Positions 49,301-61,300 of a DNA stretch of 64,000 bases are shown here, piece by piece. Each line of letters opens with the position of its first letter. Positions within the stretch are counted from its first letter, which is position 1. Location of the stretch: NCBI RefSeq assembly GCF_021462225.1, contig NC_061816.1:5265854-5329853 (forward strand), in the 5' to 3' direction. The position numbers and the translations under genes were made by a program. Origin of the DNA: Girardinichthys multiradiatus (taxonomy: Eukaryota; Chordata; Actinopteri; Cyprinodontiformes; Goodeidae). The notes below the pieces were generated by a model. That model was not told the DNA's origin. It saw only the letters and a list, made by a program, of their open reading frames with translations, and searched no databases.

Positions 49301-52300
49301 TATTTTTGGAAATGAGGCCCCAGGGAGTGTGTTCACTCGATTGTTAGCTACAGCTGACCAAAAAGGAAACACCAGACGAGGGAATAACGAGGTGATTACA
49401 GCAGGTCAATAAACTCACACTCATTCTGTCGAGATGTGTAACCTACTGAAAATGTCCTCCCTGCTTCCAAAACAGAACAAAGTCCACTAAGGACAAATGA
49501 AGGAGGAGGAAGGAGGAGCTCACCTGGTGTCCCCGCCTCCACAGCCGGCCTTTCAGACCACAGTAAAGCATCATGTGTGAGAAAGGTGATGAGAGGACGG
49601 GGAAGAGTTGGCAGCCTGTTGGTGTTTTCTCTATTATTAGCAGGTAAATAGGTCTGATTTTAGATGAGCTGCTGTTGTTTTTTCAGTGTGGGGTCTGGTG
49701 CCAGAGAGTCTCCCATTCCTCATCCTCGCTTCTGACCTCATATTTACTCTCCCCCATTTCTTTCAACATCGTTTTCGCTCATTGTGACCTCAGCTTCCCC
49801 TTCTGACCCAACGAGTACACTTTAACCCAACGTCCTTAGAGATTGTGTTAAATGTTCTGAAACACCATCGGTTTGATAACATTTAACAACCATCAGACAA
49901 AGCCATTTCTACATCATAAATGAATAATAGATTTGGGCCTGCACTATTCCAGAAGGGTTTGTGCATATATGTTCCTCAGTTTGGGAGAGGATATCCAATC
50001 AGGACAGAAATCTTAAAATGTAATTGGGAAGATTTCATAACAAAAACTCTAAATCTTTAAGTTTCTTAGCAGATGAATCGTCTTCTCTCTCCAAAGACTT
50101 TCCCTGAACTTTATGTGAAGCTTCATTTACCGCTCTGTTGAACTGGTGATGTGTTTGTCATACTGGAGGTTCCATCCATGACCAATCTTCAATGTTCTAC
50201 CAAAGGGAAGAAGGTTCTGGTCCAATATTTTAACTCTTCGTGGTCCCGTTCATGGGCTGCTAATCATGCTGAACTCGTCCTGTAGACTTTGCAAGAAAAA
50301 CAGCTCCAAAGCATGATGCTTCCTATGTGCTTGACTGTTCTGATGGTGTCTATTGGGTTATACTTTGGCGATATAATTTAGATGCTTTTATTGAAAGAGA
50401 AGAAGAAAAGCTTCCAAACAAGATGATGACTGTAGTTAAACTAGAGCAGGAAGCATGACGTAAGAAAACATGTACCCGAAATGTCATCATTCGAAGAGCA
50501 GAGGTGTCTGTGTGAATTGAAGCTTTACATAAACCTCCAGCCTCACCCACACCTTGACTTGATTTACCTTTCACCTGCTTCACATCGTCGTCAAGTCTGC
50601 GGTGGGCAGCTGACAGACAGAGCAGGTTTGGATCAAAGTTTATATGTGGTGCCTGATAACATCAGAGCTAAAATGTTATGAGTGGAAAGCTCTGAAAACG
50701 GCGGCCGTGGTCGGCCGAGCAGAGCAACTTCACATGCAACTGCTCTCATGTCGCTCACCATCCCATGATGTCTTAGAGGGACATCTCGCTCGGCCGGTCC
50801 AAGCTGGGAGCGGGCCCAGAAGGCGGGGAGCGGCCCGGCCACAGAGGGCCTAATTACAGGCCCTGAACCAGAAACTGTGCAGTTGACACAAGACTCAGGA
50901 AAAAGGAGGATCTGTCACTGTTTGCAGGATGGATGGGATTTGTTTTTACCCAAACTGTGGAACGTCTGCAATTCATTCATAAGAAACTCAGAAAACGCTA
51001 AAGACTCGACATCAGGAGCAGAGATTTCAAACAAGCAGAGAAACCAACCAACCCAAACAGTTAATGAAACGGTGAATCAGGTGACTCTAACTTGCAGAAC
51101 TCCTTTTTTGAGGTGGTCACACTGATGAAGATTGATTAACCAATTAATTTAATCAGCAGCATGTGACTGCTACTATCCCCCTTAAATCCATCACTTTTTA
51201 TTTTATTATTGGAGATAAAATTAGGTACGACCTTGAATCCGTTAACAACTGAACTGATTTTGGCCTCCAAATCAGATCTCAAGTGTTATCACTGATTATC
51301 TGGATGGTAACATAGTGGCATTCATCGTTTCATACCTTCCCTTAAATGGACAGTGAGATATGGGTGTAGTTTAGATGGTTTTGTGTAAAAAGACGAGAAA
51401 GGATCTAAAGGATATGATCATCACCACCTGGTTGCTTCTTTCTTTACTCTGTGGTTTTTGAACACCTGATGTTAGATTTAAGTAACTTTAGAACCTGATA
51501 AGGCCAAATTAGTTTTATAATGTCTTAAAACTTGAATGAACATGTGGTATCTGAACTGTTCGGTTTGTTTTTGTGACGTCACCATCTAAAAACAAGAGAA
51601 AATCCTGGATTTCAGCACCTTGTTGGTCTGCGGGGGGGTCAACCGATGTCCCAGCTGTCACATTAACAACCGGCTGCCTGACATTTTGGTCTCCCCGTCT
51701 CGACCCAGTTTCAGTGACAGGTGGATTGATGTGGATTAAACCCCTTGATAAATCAAAGCAAACCTGTCAAACTAAAGAAGGTCCTGGATTGTTGAGCACT
51801 ACCTAAATGAAATCATAGACGAGTAGTTTTTAATTTGATTTATAGATATACAACAAATAAACCGTAGAAACTATTTAAGACTTAATTCCTTAAAAAGAAC
51901 CGGCTAGGACTCAATCATGAGTCAGAACCTAAATTTATCTTTTAAAATAATCTGACAAGCATTCATTGAAGCCTCCCAGCTAAATATCTCCATGGTTTTC
52001 ACACCAATGTGTGTGTTCCCACTTCATATGAAAACCCAGCTCCTTCCAGCTTCACCCACTTCCCACCTCAGCCATGAATTTCTAACACAGGTGAGATAAA
52101 GAGTCGGTAGCTGCTGTTTGTGAGCGCAGTCAACGGTTTACTGAAGTAGAAGACAACTTCCCATCTTCACTTCTCTACAACCCCTGGTGAAACATATGTG
52201 ATCCCTCTTCTTAGAGGATGTTCAGTCAGAAAACAAAGCGTAGATATGACACACAGCTATTTCTATTGAACAGCCGGATATTCTGGTTTTGTGAACCATG

Positions 52301-55300
52301 CCATAAAATCTAATGACATTGTTGAAGTTGTTGGCGTATCTATGTTTTTAGAAATAGCAGAAGGAAAAGTGCTGGAATCGCGTAACATTCTGGAAAAGAA
52401 CATTTTAAATCCGTAGCTTGAATTGTTTGAGGACTTCAATATTCCAATATTCTCCTTTCCCGAAGAACAGATGAATGCTCTTTGCTCACTGGAAAGATTA
52501 ATCTTCATTATAAAACAAAATCACTCCATCATCAAACCTGCTTCCTTTAACCAATGTAGGTCTTTATCCTCAATAATGGTTGAATTATGCTGCTTTTTAA
52601 AAATATATTTAAACATTGGTTAAAGAGAGTTTTTTAGACCGGACCAAACAAAGTAATGCAGTTGCAACTGATTGTTTCGGGGGGCAGTATCGCGCTGACT
52701 GAGAAGAAACAATCACCATGACGTCTGTCTAATCTGGGTTTTGTTGCTACTTTGGTGTTCAAATCTAGTTGTGCACTTGTACCTCTTCACTACTCCACAT
52801 AGCCCTACGATACATTCTCAAACTCCTTCGTCTTTGGATTCGTGCTCCTACTTTGTTTTTCCTCTACTTCTCACATCCTCTCTTTCTGCTTTTGGTACGC
52901 TGGCCCGGCATGGATTCACACTACAGGCGGACTGCTCCAGGGTCCGGATAAACCATTCCAAGGCCAGCAGTTGTAAACACGGCAGGGTATGGTTCTCTGG
53001 TCCATGATGGGTTCACATTGGCGTGATGTGCTCCAATAACTGGACTGTGACACGGTACAGTGTTCCAAAGGTTTGGTGTGAAAGCACCGTAAATCCACTC
53101 AATGTAGCTTGGTTTTTGTGCCAGATAGGGTGGTCTGAGTTTTTCAGAAACTACTGGATCTGCTGGGATTTTCATGCACAACCATTCCTCTGGTTTACAA
53201 AAAATTATCCAAAAAGGGGAAAAAATCCAGGGAGCAGCAGCTGTGTGAATGGAAATGTCTTGTTGATGTTGGAAGCAAAAGGAAAACAGGCAGAGTGGTC
53301 TGAGGTATGCAGAAACCGGTCTCTGAATGTTCAACATGTGGAACCTTGAAGCAGATGAGATACAGCAGCAGAAGGTCTCCCTGAGTGCCACTTCTGCCAG
53401 CCAAGACGGTTTTCAACTTCAGCTGAAACACTCAGGTGTGCGGGCCAGAAATTGGACAACATGAAAGGATGGATCCATCCTTCTGTCTCACAGCTAAAAC
53501 TGGCGGTGGTGTCATGGTGAGGGCAGTATTTTCTTGGCACGAACTGAGAACCTCCACAGCCTACCCGAGTACTGTTGCTGACCATGACCATTCCTTTAGG
53601 ACCACAGTGTACTCATCTTCTGATGGGTGCTTATAGCAGGATGATGCTCCACATCACAGAGCTCAGATCATTCCAAACTGGTGTCTTAAACATGACTGTG
53701 AGTTCACTGAAGCCCAGTGACCTCCACAGTCAGCAGATGTGGATGTGCAGAAACAGGGGAGTTGAATCATGGATGATTATCTGACAAATCTTCAGCAACG
53801 TTGTGATGCTGCCATGTCAATATGAACCAAAATCTCTGAGGAATGTTTCTGATTTGAAACTCTGCTCTGAAGAAACTATCAAGGTGCACCTATTAAAGCA
53901 GCTGATGAGTTCGAGATGTTCCAGAATTATCTTTTGGCCAAAGCAGATTCAGGATTCATCCCTAAATCCCACATTCATCCATTCAGCCACAGATCATGGC
54001 TTCTTCGCTTCAGTCCACTGGAACCGTACTTTCTTCTGTTTTGGTGTTAATCATGGCTCTGGTTTGGCTTCTTGGCTTATCTGGATTTTCCAACATGAAC
54101 ATTTTGCCACACTCGGTGTAGACTTACCGTCTAGGAGGAGTTTCATAGCCCTTTCTATTGTTTCAGCTCACATCTCTCTTGTTGTGGCCTTGTTTTCTGT
54201 CAGTCAACTCAAGTTGGTCTGCAAGAACCCTTTTAGGGTCTTGATAAACTGAAACCTACAATTCTTTAAGGCTTATTGTAGTCAGACAAGCAACACAAGC
54301 CACATTTTGTAATTAATCATCGCAAAAGTTTCTCTACAATGCCACTGAGGGCTAAACGAACGACTCAGTTCTGAGTTTAATCAGGCATTAAACTGATAAT
54401 TCATCCGTGTTCTGTTAACGTGGAAGTTGTAGTTAGAGGATTAAACCTGTCCAGTTCTGCTGTTTTTGAATACATCCATCAGCTGCACAAGACTTTAATT
54501 TCATGGATAGGTGCACGTCTCTGTAAAGATGGGTTTTCCTCATTTATTGTTTTTAGGCTCATTCACTTGACAAATATTTAGCTGAAGGAAGAAAACCAGA
54601 AAATCTGGAGTCAGGAATGCCACATTTGGAACCCACAGTATTTTTGCCCAATTACGTGATTCATGTAAACCTCAAGTGAGGTGTTTTGGTCAGGAGCGGC
54701 CACAAATTGACAGATGCTGTTATACTGCTGACCGGTTGCCATGGAGCCACGAAGCCGTTGTCCAAAGAAACAGGAAGCGGGCGACGTTCCCAAACAGTGA
54801 CAGTTCAGAGCTGCAAGCGCATGGCACGCGTCAGGGCGGCTCACAAACGTGCACACTGATCAGTGTAAACCAAGAAATGAAACGCACTGTCTGTCTCAGA
54901 GCCAGTTCAATCACACATTTATCAATCTCCACTGCTAGAGCTGTGACTTTACACTGGGAAAACTGGATCAACAGATCCCCAGCAGACTAAGTGGTCAAAA
55001 TACCTCCTGTCTGAACATTTAACTGGCTTGAAGACAACTCTACAAAGCTGAAGCTTTCAAACCAAATAACACAACTTACTGTTGAGCATGGTGTCGGCAG
55101 CATCATGTTGAGGTGCTTGATTCACTGCCAGTGAAAATCTGAACTTCTAGAGGAAAGTTTTATGGTCAAACGAGACGATATCAAAATGATTGGCTGCAAT
55201 GACAAGAAACATGTTTCAGTCAAGGTGAAGTAGAGCAGCATCATGTTGTGGGATTGTTTTGCTGGCAGTGGTACTGGGGCATTACACAAAGCGGGTGGAA

Positions 55301-58300
55301 TAATGGTTGTAGCAGCATCATGATGTGGGGGCGTATGTGAATTACGTCTAGAAGTTGGGTTCGTGGCAGGAAACTAACCAGATCAAATAAGCTCCTACAA
55401 TTGTGCCAAGAACAGAGGACAAAAAGCATGTGGTTGAGGGACTTTTAACCAAAACGTCACCAACTTTGAGTCCGTATGTATAATTTTGACCTTGTGCGAA
55501 TGAGAAAATCCACAAGAAGGTAAACAGACTCCAACCATCATCCCTACCATGTGGACATGTTCCAATTTTTTAAAAGAGTACGAAATGGTTTTGAAGAGCT
55601 GATAAAATTGACCCTAGGTGGCGCCAAAGCTGTCACAGGCTAAGAGTATCCCAAGTATGACCATGGTGTTTATTTAGACAGAACCTTGTTAAAAGTAAAA
55701 TCACAGAAGTTATTTTGTTGAGAAACTATGAAAAATTCCTTTATTTTAGAAAGATGCTGACAACACATTTACCACCATTTAAGCTGCAGTGTGAAAAACG
55801 TAGATCAATGGCTCACATTCTTGGTGACAGTTGGCCTTTAAATAGGGCAAAAAGGACAATGTAAAGAGCAAAGTCCCAATGGCCTTGCATGAAGAAACCT
55901 TCTAAAATGTTGCAGCTTAGTCTGAAGAACAAATACGTTAAACCCGGGTCAAGCGAGGCTTACAGGACACGTCATCCCTGTTATTATTAAAGCCTTTGTG
56001 GGATGCGACTCTGCAGTGTAATGGAAGTCCTCTTTGCAGTGAAGGACAATAAACTACAGAAAACTAGGAAGACTACTTGCCTTGTTTTCAAAACAGCATT
56101 TTACCAGCCTTCTTTAAGCGTAAAGGTGCTTTGTGAGGATGCTTGTTGACTAAACACCTTCCAAACCAACATACTTTTGAAACCATTTCAAAGTCTAAAA
56201 CTGTGATATTTCTAGATAAAGTTCATTGACAGGGACCCGGCGACTAAAATCAAACAAAGCCAACCTGCAACTTAATTCTGACCCATCTTTGCTTACATGG
56301 TCCAACACCAAGGCCCTGACAAAGATAGGGACACAAGAACACGCACACCGACACATACTCAAAGAAGCTGATGTGATCCTGAAAGGATTTGATTTTTCTT
56401 TTTATCCTTCAGCTCCACAGCTAGCTTTAACCAGTGCCCAACTTCAATCCAAGTGTGTGTAAATACATCTGTGTGTCAGTGGGAAGCTCAGACTATTTCC
56501 ACCCGTGTAAATGTTGACCTGAGCTGGGCGGGGTGTTTGTGTGGTGACCCGGTGGGGAGGGGCTCCGCAGGGAAAGCTGCAGTAAAAAATAAAAGCAGCA
56601 GCTCCTGTCATCATCGACTCTTTTCCGCCGTCCGTCTGTCCTTCACTCCCCTTGCTGTGGGAAATGAAAGCCACAAAGGGAACAAACACTCCCGGTAAAA
56701 GAGGGGGTTGATGAGGCGAAGATTTCTGGGGACGATATTTGCTCCATGTTGGCACATAAATAACCCTAAAATGTCAAAGAAGTTCAACTCCGAGGGAAAA
56801 ATACTGAAGCTGAAACTGAAGCTGGGTGTTTTACAGGAACAGGACAAACCATTGAAGCTGTGACGTACCTGCAGCTCGGATCTTAGAAATGCACTTTGAT
56901 GTTAAAGAGCAGTCTAACATTTCAACAGGCTTTATCTTTGTCTGCGATGAAGACGAGCTGATGAGTCTACTTCATGTGACGACTTTTACGTCACCAGGAA
57001 GAATTACCGATGACTCTTTCCACTAACATATTCCTCTTAAAAACATAATCATTCACCTTTTCTGGGTTTTTGAAAATAGAAAACATTAAAAAACCTCTAA
57101 AAACATAAAACTTTCTCTAATGATGTATTAAAATGTTAGAATATATTATAAATTAAAACGGATTTTCTAACTATAAAAGTTTGGACTAAATAAGAAAAAA
57201 AAAAAAAATTTAAATTAGAGGAATTTCCTTTGCAAATTGAAAAATAAATCCACAACTTAAAAAACGCATATCTTTAAATTGAAAACGACATTTTTCTTCG
57301 CAAATTACAAAACAGTTTTTTTTACAAACAACACTATGGATTTTAAATTCAAATAATACGATCCTTAACTTTAAATGTATTGTTTTAGATCAATAAGAGA
57401 AGCTCACAAGTCTTAAGACAAATCTTAATAGTTCTGTTTATTATACAGCAGGTTTTAAACCTGTTTATTTAAAATATGTAATAAATAAATAAAAACAACA
57501 TAAGTGAAACAGATTCTCTGATTCTAGTTTTAGCCGATAATTTCAAACATTCTATTATTTAAGATAAATGTTACAATTTTCTCCTCGGCTTTTTTTTTTT
57601 TTTTTTAACTCCACATGTAAATTAAATTAGGGATTTTCTTTGGAAATTAAAACAAATTTATAAAAAAACAAAAGAGGCCAAATCTGAAATCTACAGAAGT
57701 TCTGAGCATGAGCAGAAGGATCTGTGAGGATGGTTGCCATGGAGATGGAGTCAGACAGCAACACAAACATAAAGTCAGCAAGTGCACAAAGGGTAAACTG
57801 ACTGGCCCTACCCTGATAGATAAATACTGCACACACATGCTAAACGCCTCCCTGATTCACACACACACACGGCCACACACACATTCAGCCCTTATCCAGC
57901 GTCTGATCCGCCGTTTGACGCATCCTGGCGACATTTTTCCCCACACATGTTTTATTTCAGTCTGGACTTCGGTTCGTGGGTGGCTTCAACGCAATAGAGA
58001 GGAATTTGCCATGAGAGAGAGGACTTTGATCCACTGCAGCTTTTTCTTCTATGGTTTCTGACTGACCCCTTCGACAGACATTACAAACCAAAAGCACAGA
58101 GAACCCCTGTAACTCTGGACTAATCCTTCCTATTGGAGGTGCACCAATTGCGGTTTTTTGGCCGATTACCGATCTTTAATAAGCCTGACCAGCCGATTCT
58201 GATTTTCTTTATATCTGACACTGTCAGGTGTCATAAGGTCACAGCACACCTTCAGTGTTCCAATCTTATGTTGTCAACAGGTGTGAACTGAGCACGTGCA

Positions 58301-61300
58301 GACATGACCTGGTGGGCAGGTCTGTCAGTGAGTCCTCTCTCCCAACAGAGCAAGACGGGACAGTGGGTGATTTTCAGACCTTTGCGGAGGTAGATGAGAT
58401 CGGTTTCACATTTAAGTATCGGCTGATCACCCAAAATTAAGGAAATCGGGGCCGATCAATTGGTGCACCCCTACTTCTGGTACCTGGGCTGAAAATGTGT
58501 TTCTTCTTAGATTAAAAAAATATCAAGAAAAATGTTTATTTCCTGAATAATTACAACCACCTGATGCATGAGCTATTCTGAAATGGACTCAATTGGATCA
58601 TCTTCTCAAAAACTCATTCAGAAAGTGGAGATGCTTTAAAAATGAGTCGAATGAGAAATGTATTACAGATATACCCGATGGCCCCATTTCAGCACATTAT
58701 AGCATGTTTTCAGCAATAATAGAAGTATTATAATGTTTTTATAACAAGATCTTTCATTTTTAAGCATTTTTTTAATGTATACTGCTAGTAAATATATATC
58801 AAGTGTTTCTGTATTCCTGTTTTTGTTTTAATACATCTAAACTTGTCAAATCTCCACAGACTCTTCATAATTATTTCTAAACAAGCCGGAAGAAGAAAAC
58901 TGAACTGTTAATAAAACAAAAGCATAAGAAATAAGCAGTCAATGAGTGGTTCCCATGAAGATTTTAACAAACAAGCCTACACAGTGACTCTCAAACCACC
59001 CTGCTGGGGTTTGTTTGTTCTGAAACATCTAACCACAGATACGTCTTCAGGTTAAAAAACATAACAGAATTTAGATGAATCAGAAACATAAATACTGAAG
59101 GTGATGATCAGCAGAGAGAGATGAGAAATCCCACGCCTGAATGGAGCAAATACACCCACCCACACTCAGGGACTCGTTCTGATTGGCTGACAGCATCTGA
59201 TGTTCAGATTCTTGGATTTTATTGTTCAGTTCGAGGGTAAAAGCAGCTCTCTCGTGTGTTGCTAAGCTCTTACCTTTTCAATGAAGTCCTCTGCGTAGGG
59301 TTGCTTGTCAAAAATGTCCGTCTGCAGGCGCTCTGTGACAAAACACACCTGAATCACCAACAAACACCTGTACAGTTAAATAATCACCGTCTCCACTCAT
59401 CAGAACAGCTGAAGTCGGGGAACTTCAAACACTGCAAGTTCAATTAATTTCAGACAAAAAGAAAAAAACAACTACTTGCATCTTTTGGTAAGCTGTTGGC
59501 TTTATGTTTCTTCACACATTCATCTATAATGAATTCCATCATATATTAGTGTCAAGTTTTATATTGTTGAAAATATGTGAAGTTGTCCACCTTAAAGTTC
59601 ATATTTCAACAAAGTTTCGTGCCAACAAACCTTCAAATGGTAAATGGAACGACTCACAAGCCTGCACACATTCATACACCCATTAACAGATCGGTGGGCA
59701 ACTTTTGGCTTTAAGCACCTTTGCTGATAAAGAAAGAACAGAAAACGGAGGGGGGAAGCACTCCTACTTCCCCCTATTTGCAGAAGAACTGAGTGAGATT
59801 TGGGAAAGAGGGCAGAGTCCTCATCTTTCAATCACAACATTTATCTCCAGGACTGTAAAAGTTGTTCAAATTAAGGCATCAAGGGAAAGAACAATCTAAA
59901 GCTGACTGAAACAGACTATCTGAAGTAAAGTTAGCTGCCAGACCATCAAGGTGACCGTGGGTGGTGTTTGTAGGCATAAAGTTTCAGGAAAATGCTCTTT
60001 TCCTACAGTTTTTAGTTGTGGCCTCTGTGCAAACCTTCTGCGGATGCCCACAGACCACGATCAAGTCCTTAAAATAACATTTTCAGAGCCACGTTACTGT
60101 AGTGCAGATAAGGCCTTGAGATTGCAACATGGACTGGTTATGTGGAGAAAGCTGAAACTTCCAATCACTGCTGCTACGTTTAACAACCTCTCAGCTTGCT
60201 GATTTTCTGACAATGCACTGGTTTAGAGAGTTAGGAGTCAGAGTAATAATGATGGTCAGAACAGGCACAGAAACCACAACATTTACTTAAATTTACCTAA
60301 ATGTTGCCAGAATTACTTTCTTTAAATCGAAATTCATTTCACAAGCAGTCATTTCCCACAGTGGTGAATTACAGGCAGAGTGAACTTTCTTCCACATGTT
60401 TCGCTCTTTCGGATGTGGAAATGAATATAACTGTCACGATGAACACACGGAAAGAAAGGCAAATATGTAAAAGCATGAAATAAGCCTTTTGAAGGAGCAT
60501 CACTTCATGATGATCAGCAAAGCTGTAGTTGTTTAAGACGAGAACAAAGCAAGTGCTAATAAAAGTTAAGAAATCTGTTTTGAGTCTGAAAAATAAGATT
60601 TAAAGTAAATTCAGATGACTAAAATCAGAGAAAAACCTGGTGAGGTCCACTGCTGATGACAAATGAACCATCACCATGGTAACGGGTCAGAACAGGTCTG
60701 GAGGAGGAAGTGTCCTTGTCAGAGACTACTATCCACAGAAGACTACATGAACAGCAATAGAGGTGCTTCAGTACAAGTTGTGGACCACCAGTTAGGCACA
60801 AAAACAAGATGGTTGGACTACAGTTTGGTGAAAAAAAGTCATTAACAGAGGCTGCGGGAGCCTGGAAAAAGTCTTCTGGACAGAAGAGAACAAGATGAAC
60901 CTGGACTGCAGTGATGGACAAAGAAACCTATGGAGATCGAAAGGAACCGAAGAGCAAAAGTCGAGAAGCTCTCAGGTAAACACGGTGGTGGTACTGTTGT
61001 GATATGGGTCTGTAAAGCTGCCACAGCTACAGGAACACTGGCTTTCTACGATGATGCCGATTAGGATGGCAGTTGAACAATCACCTCTGCGCTCTATAGA
61101 AACAACTCCTCTGCTCCAGTTTCAGCAAATGACCTCCAAACCTGCTGGATGGAGCGCCATCCTCCTACAAAACCATGACCCCAAACATCCTGATGAAGGC
61201 ACCACTGGAGTTTCTTCCAGATGGAAAATCAAGCCGAGCACGATTTCACTATCCGAGGAAGGAGCTTAAAGGGAAAATCACCCAGAACGAGCAGGAGCTG

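Larger units (their letters stand above)
45734..59273 (-). other. nhej1 large intron (13.5 kb)
   Basis: Between exons ending FIEK and starting TLPLLWS. Holds at least six Tc1-type remnants, a hAT MITE, an unclassified repeat and unique CpG-containing islands (47.70-48.10 and 50.68-50.87 kb). In mammals the equivalent gene hosts IHH enhancers. Stretches 51.0-52.7 and 56.4-58.1 kb show no feature I can name. Confidence 0.7.

Noticed and set aside
59951..60202. 83-codon cysteine-containing + strand frame in nhej1 intron
   Set aside because: No recognised domain, no splice context, and no sign of selection visible from sequence alone.
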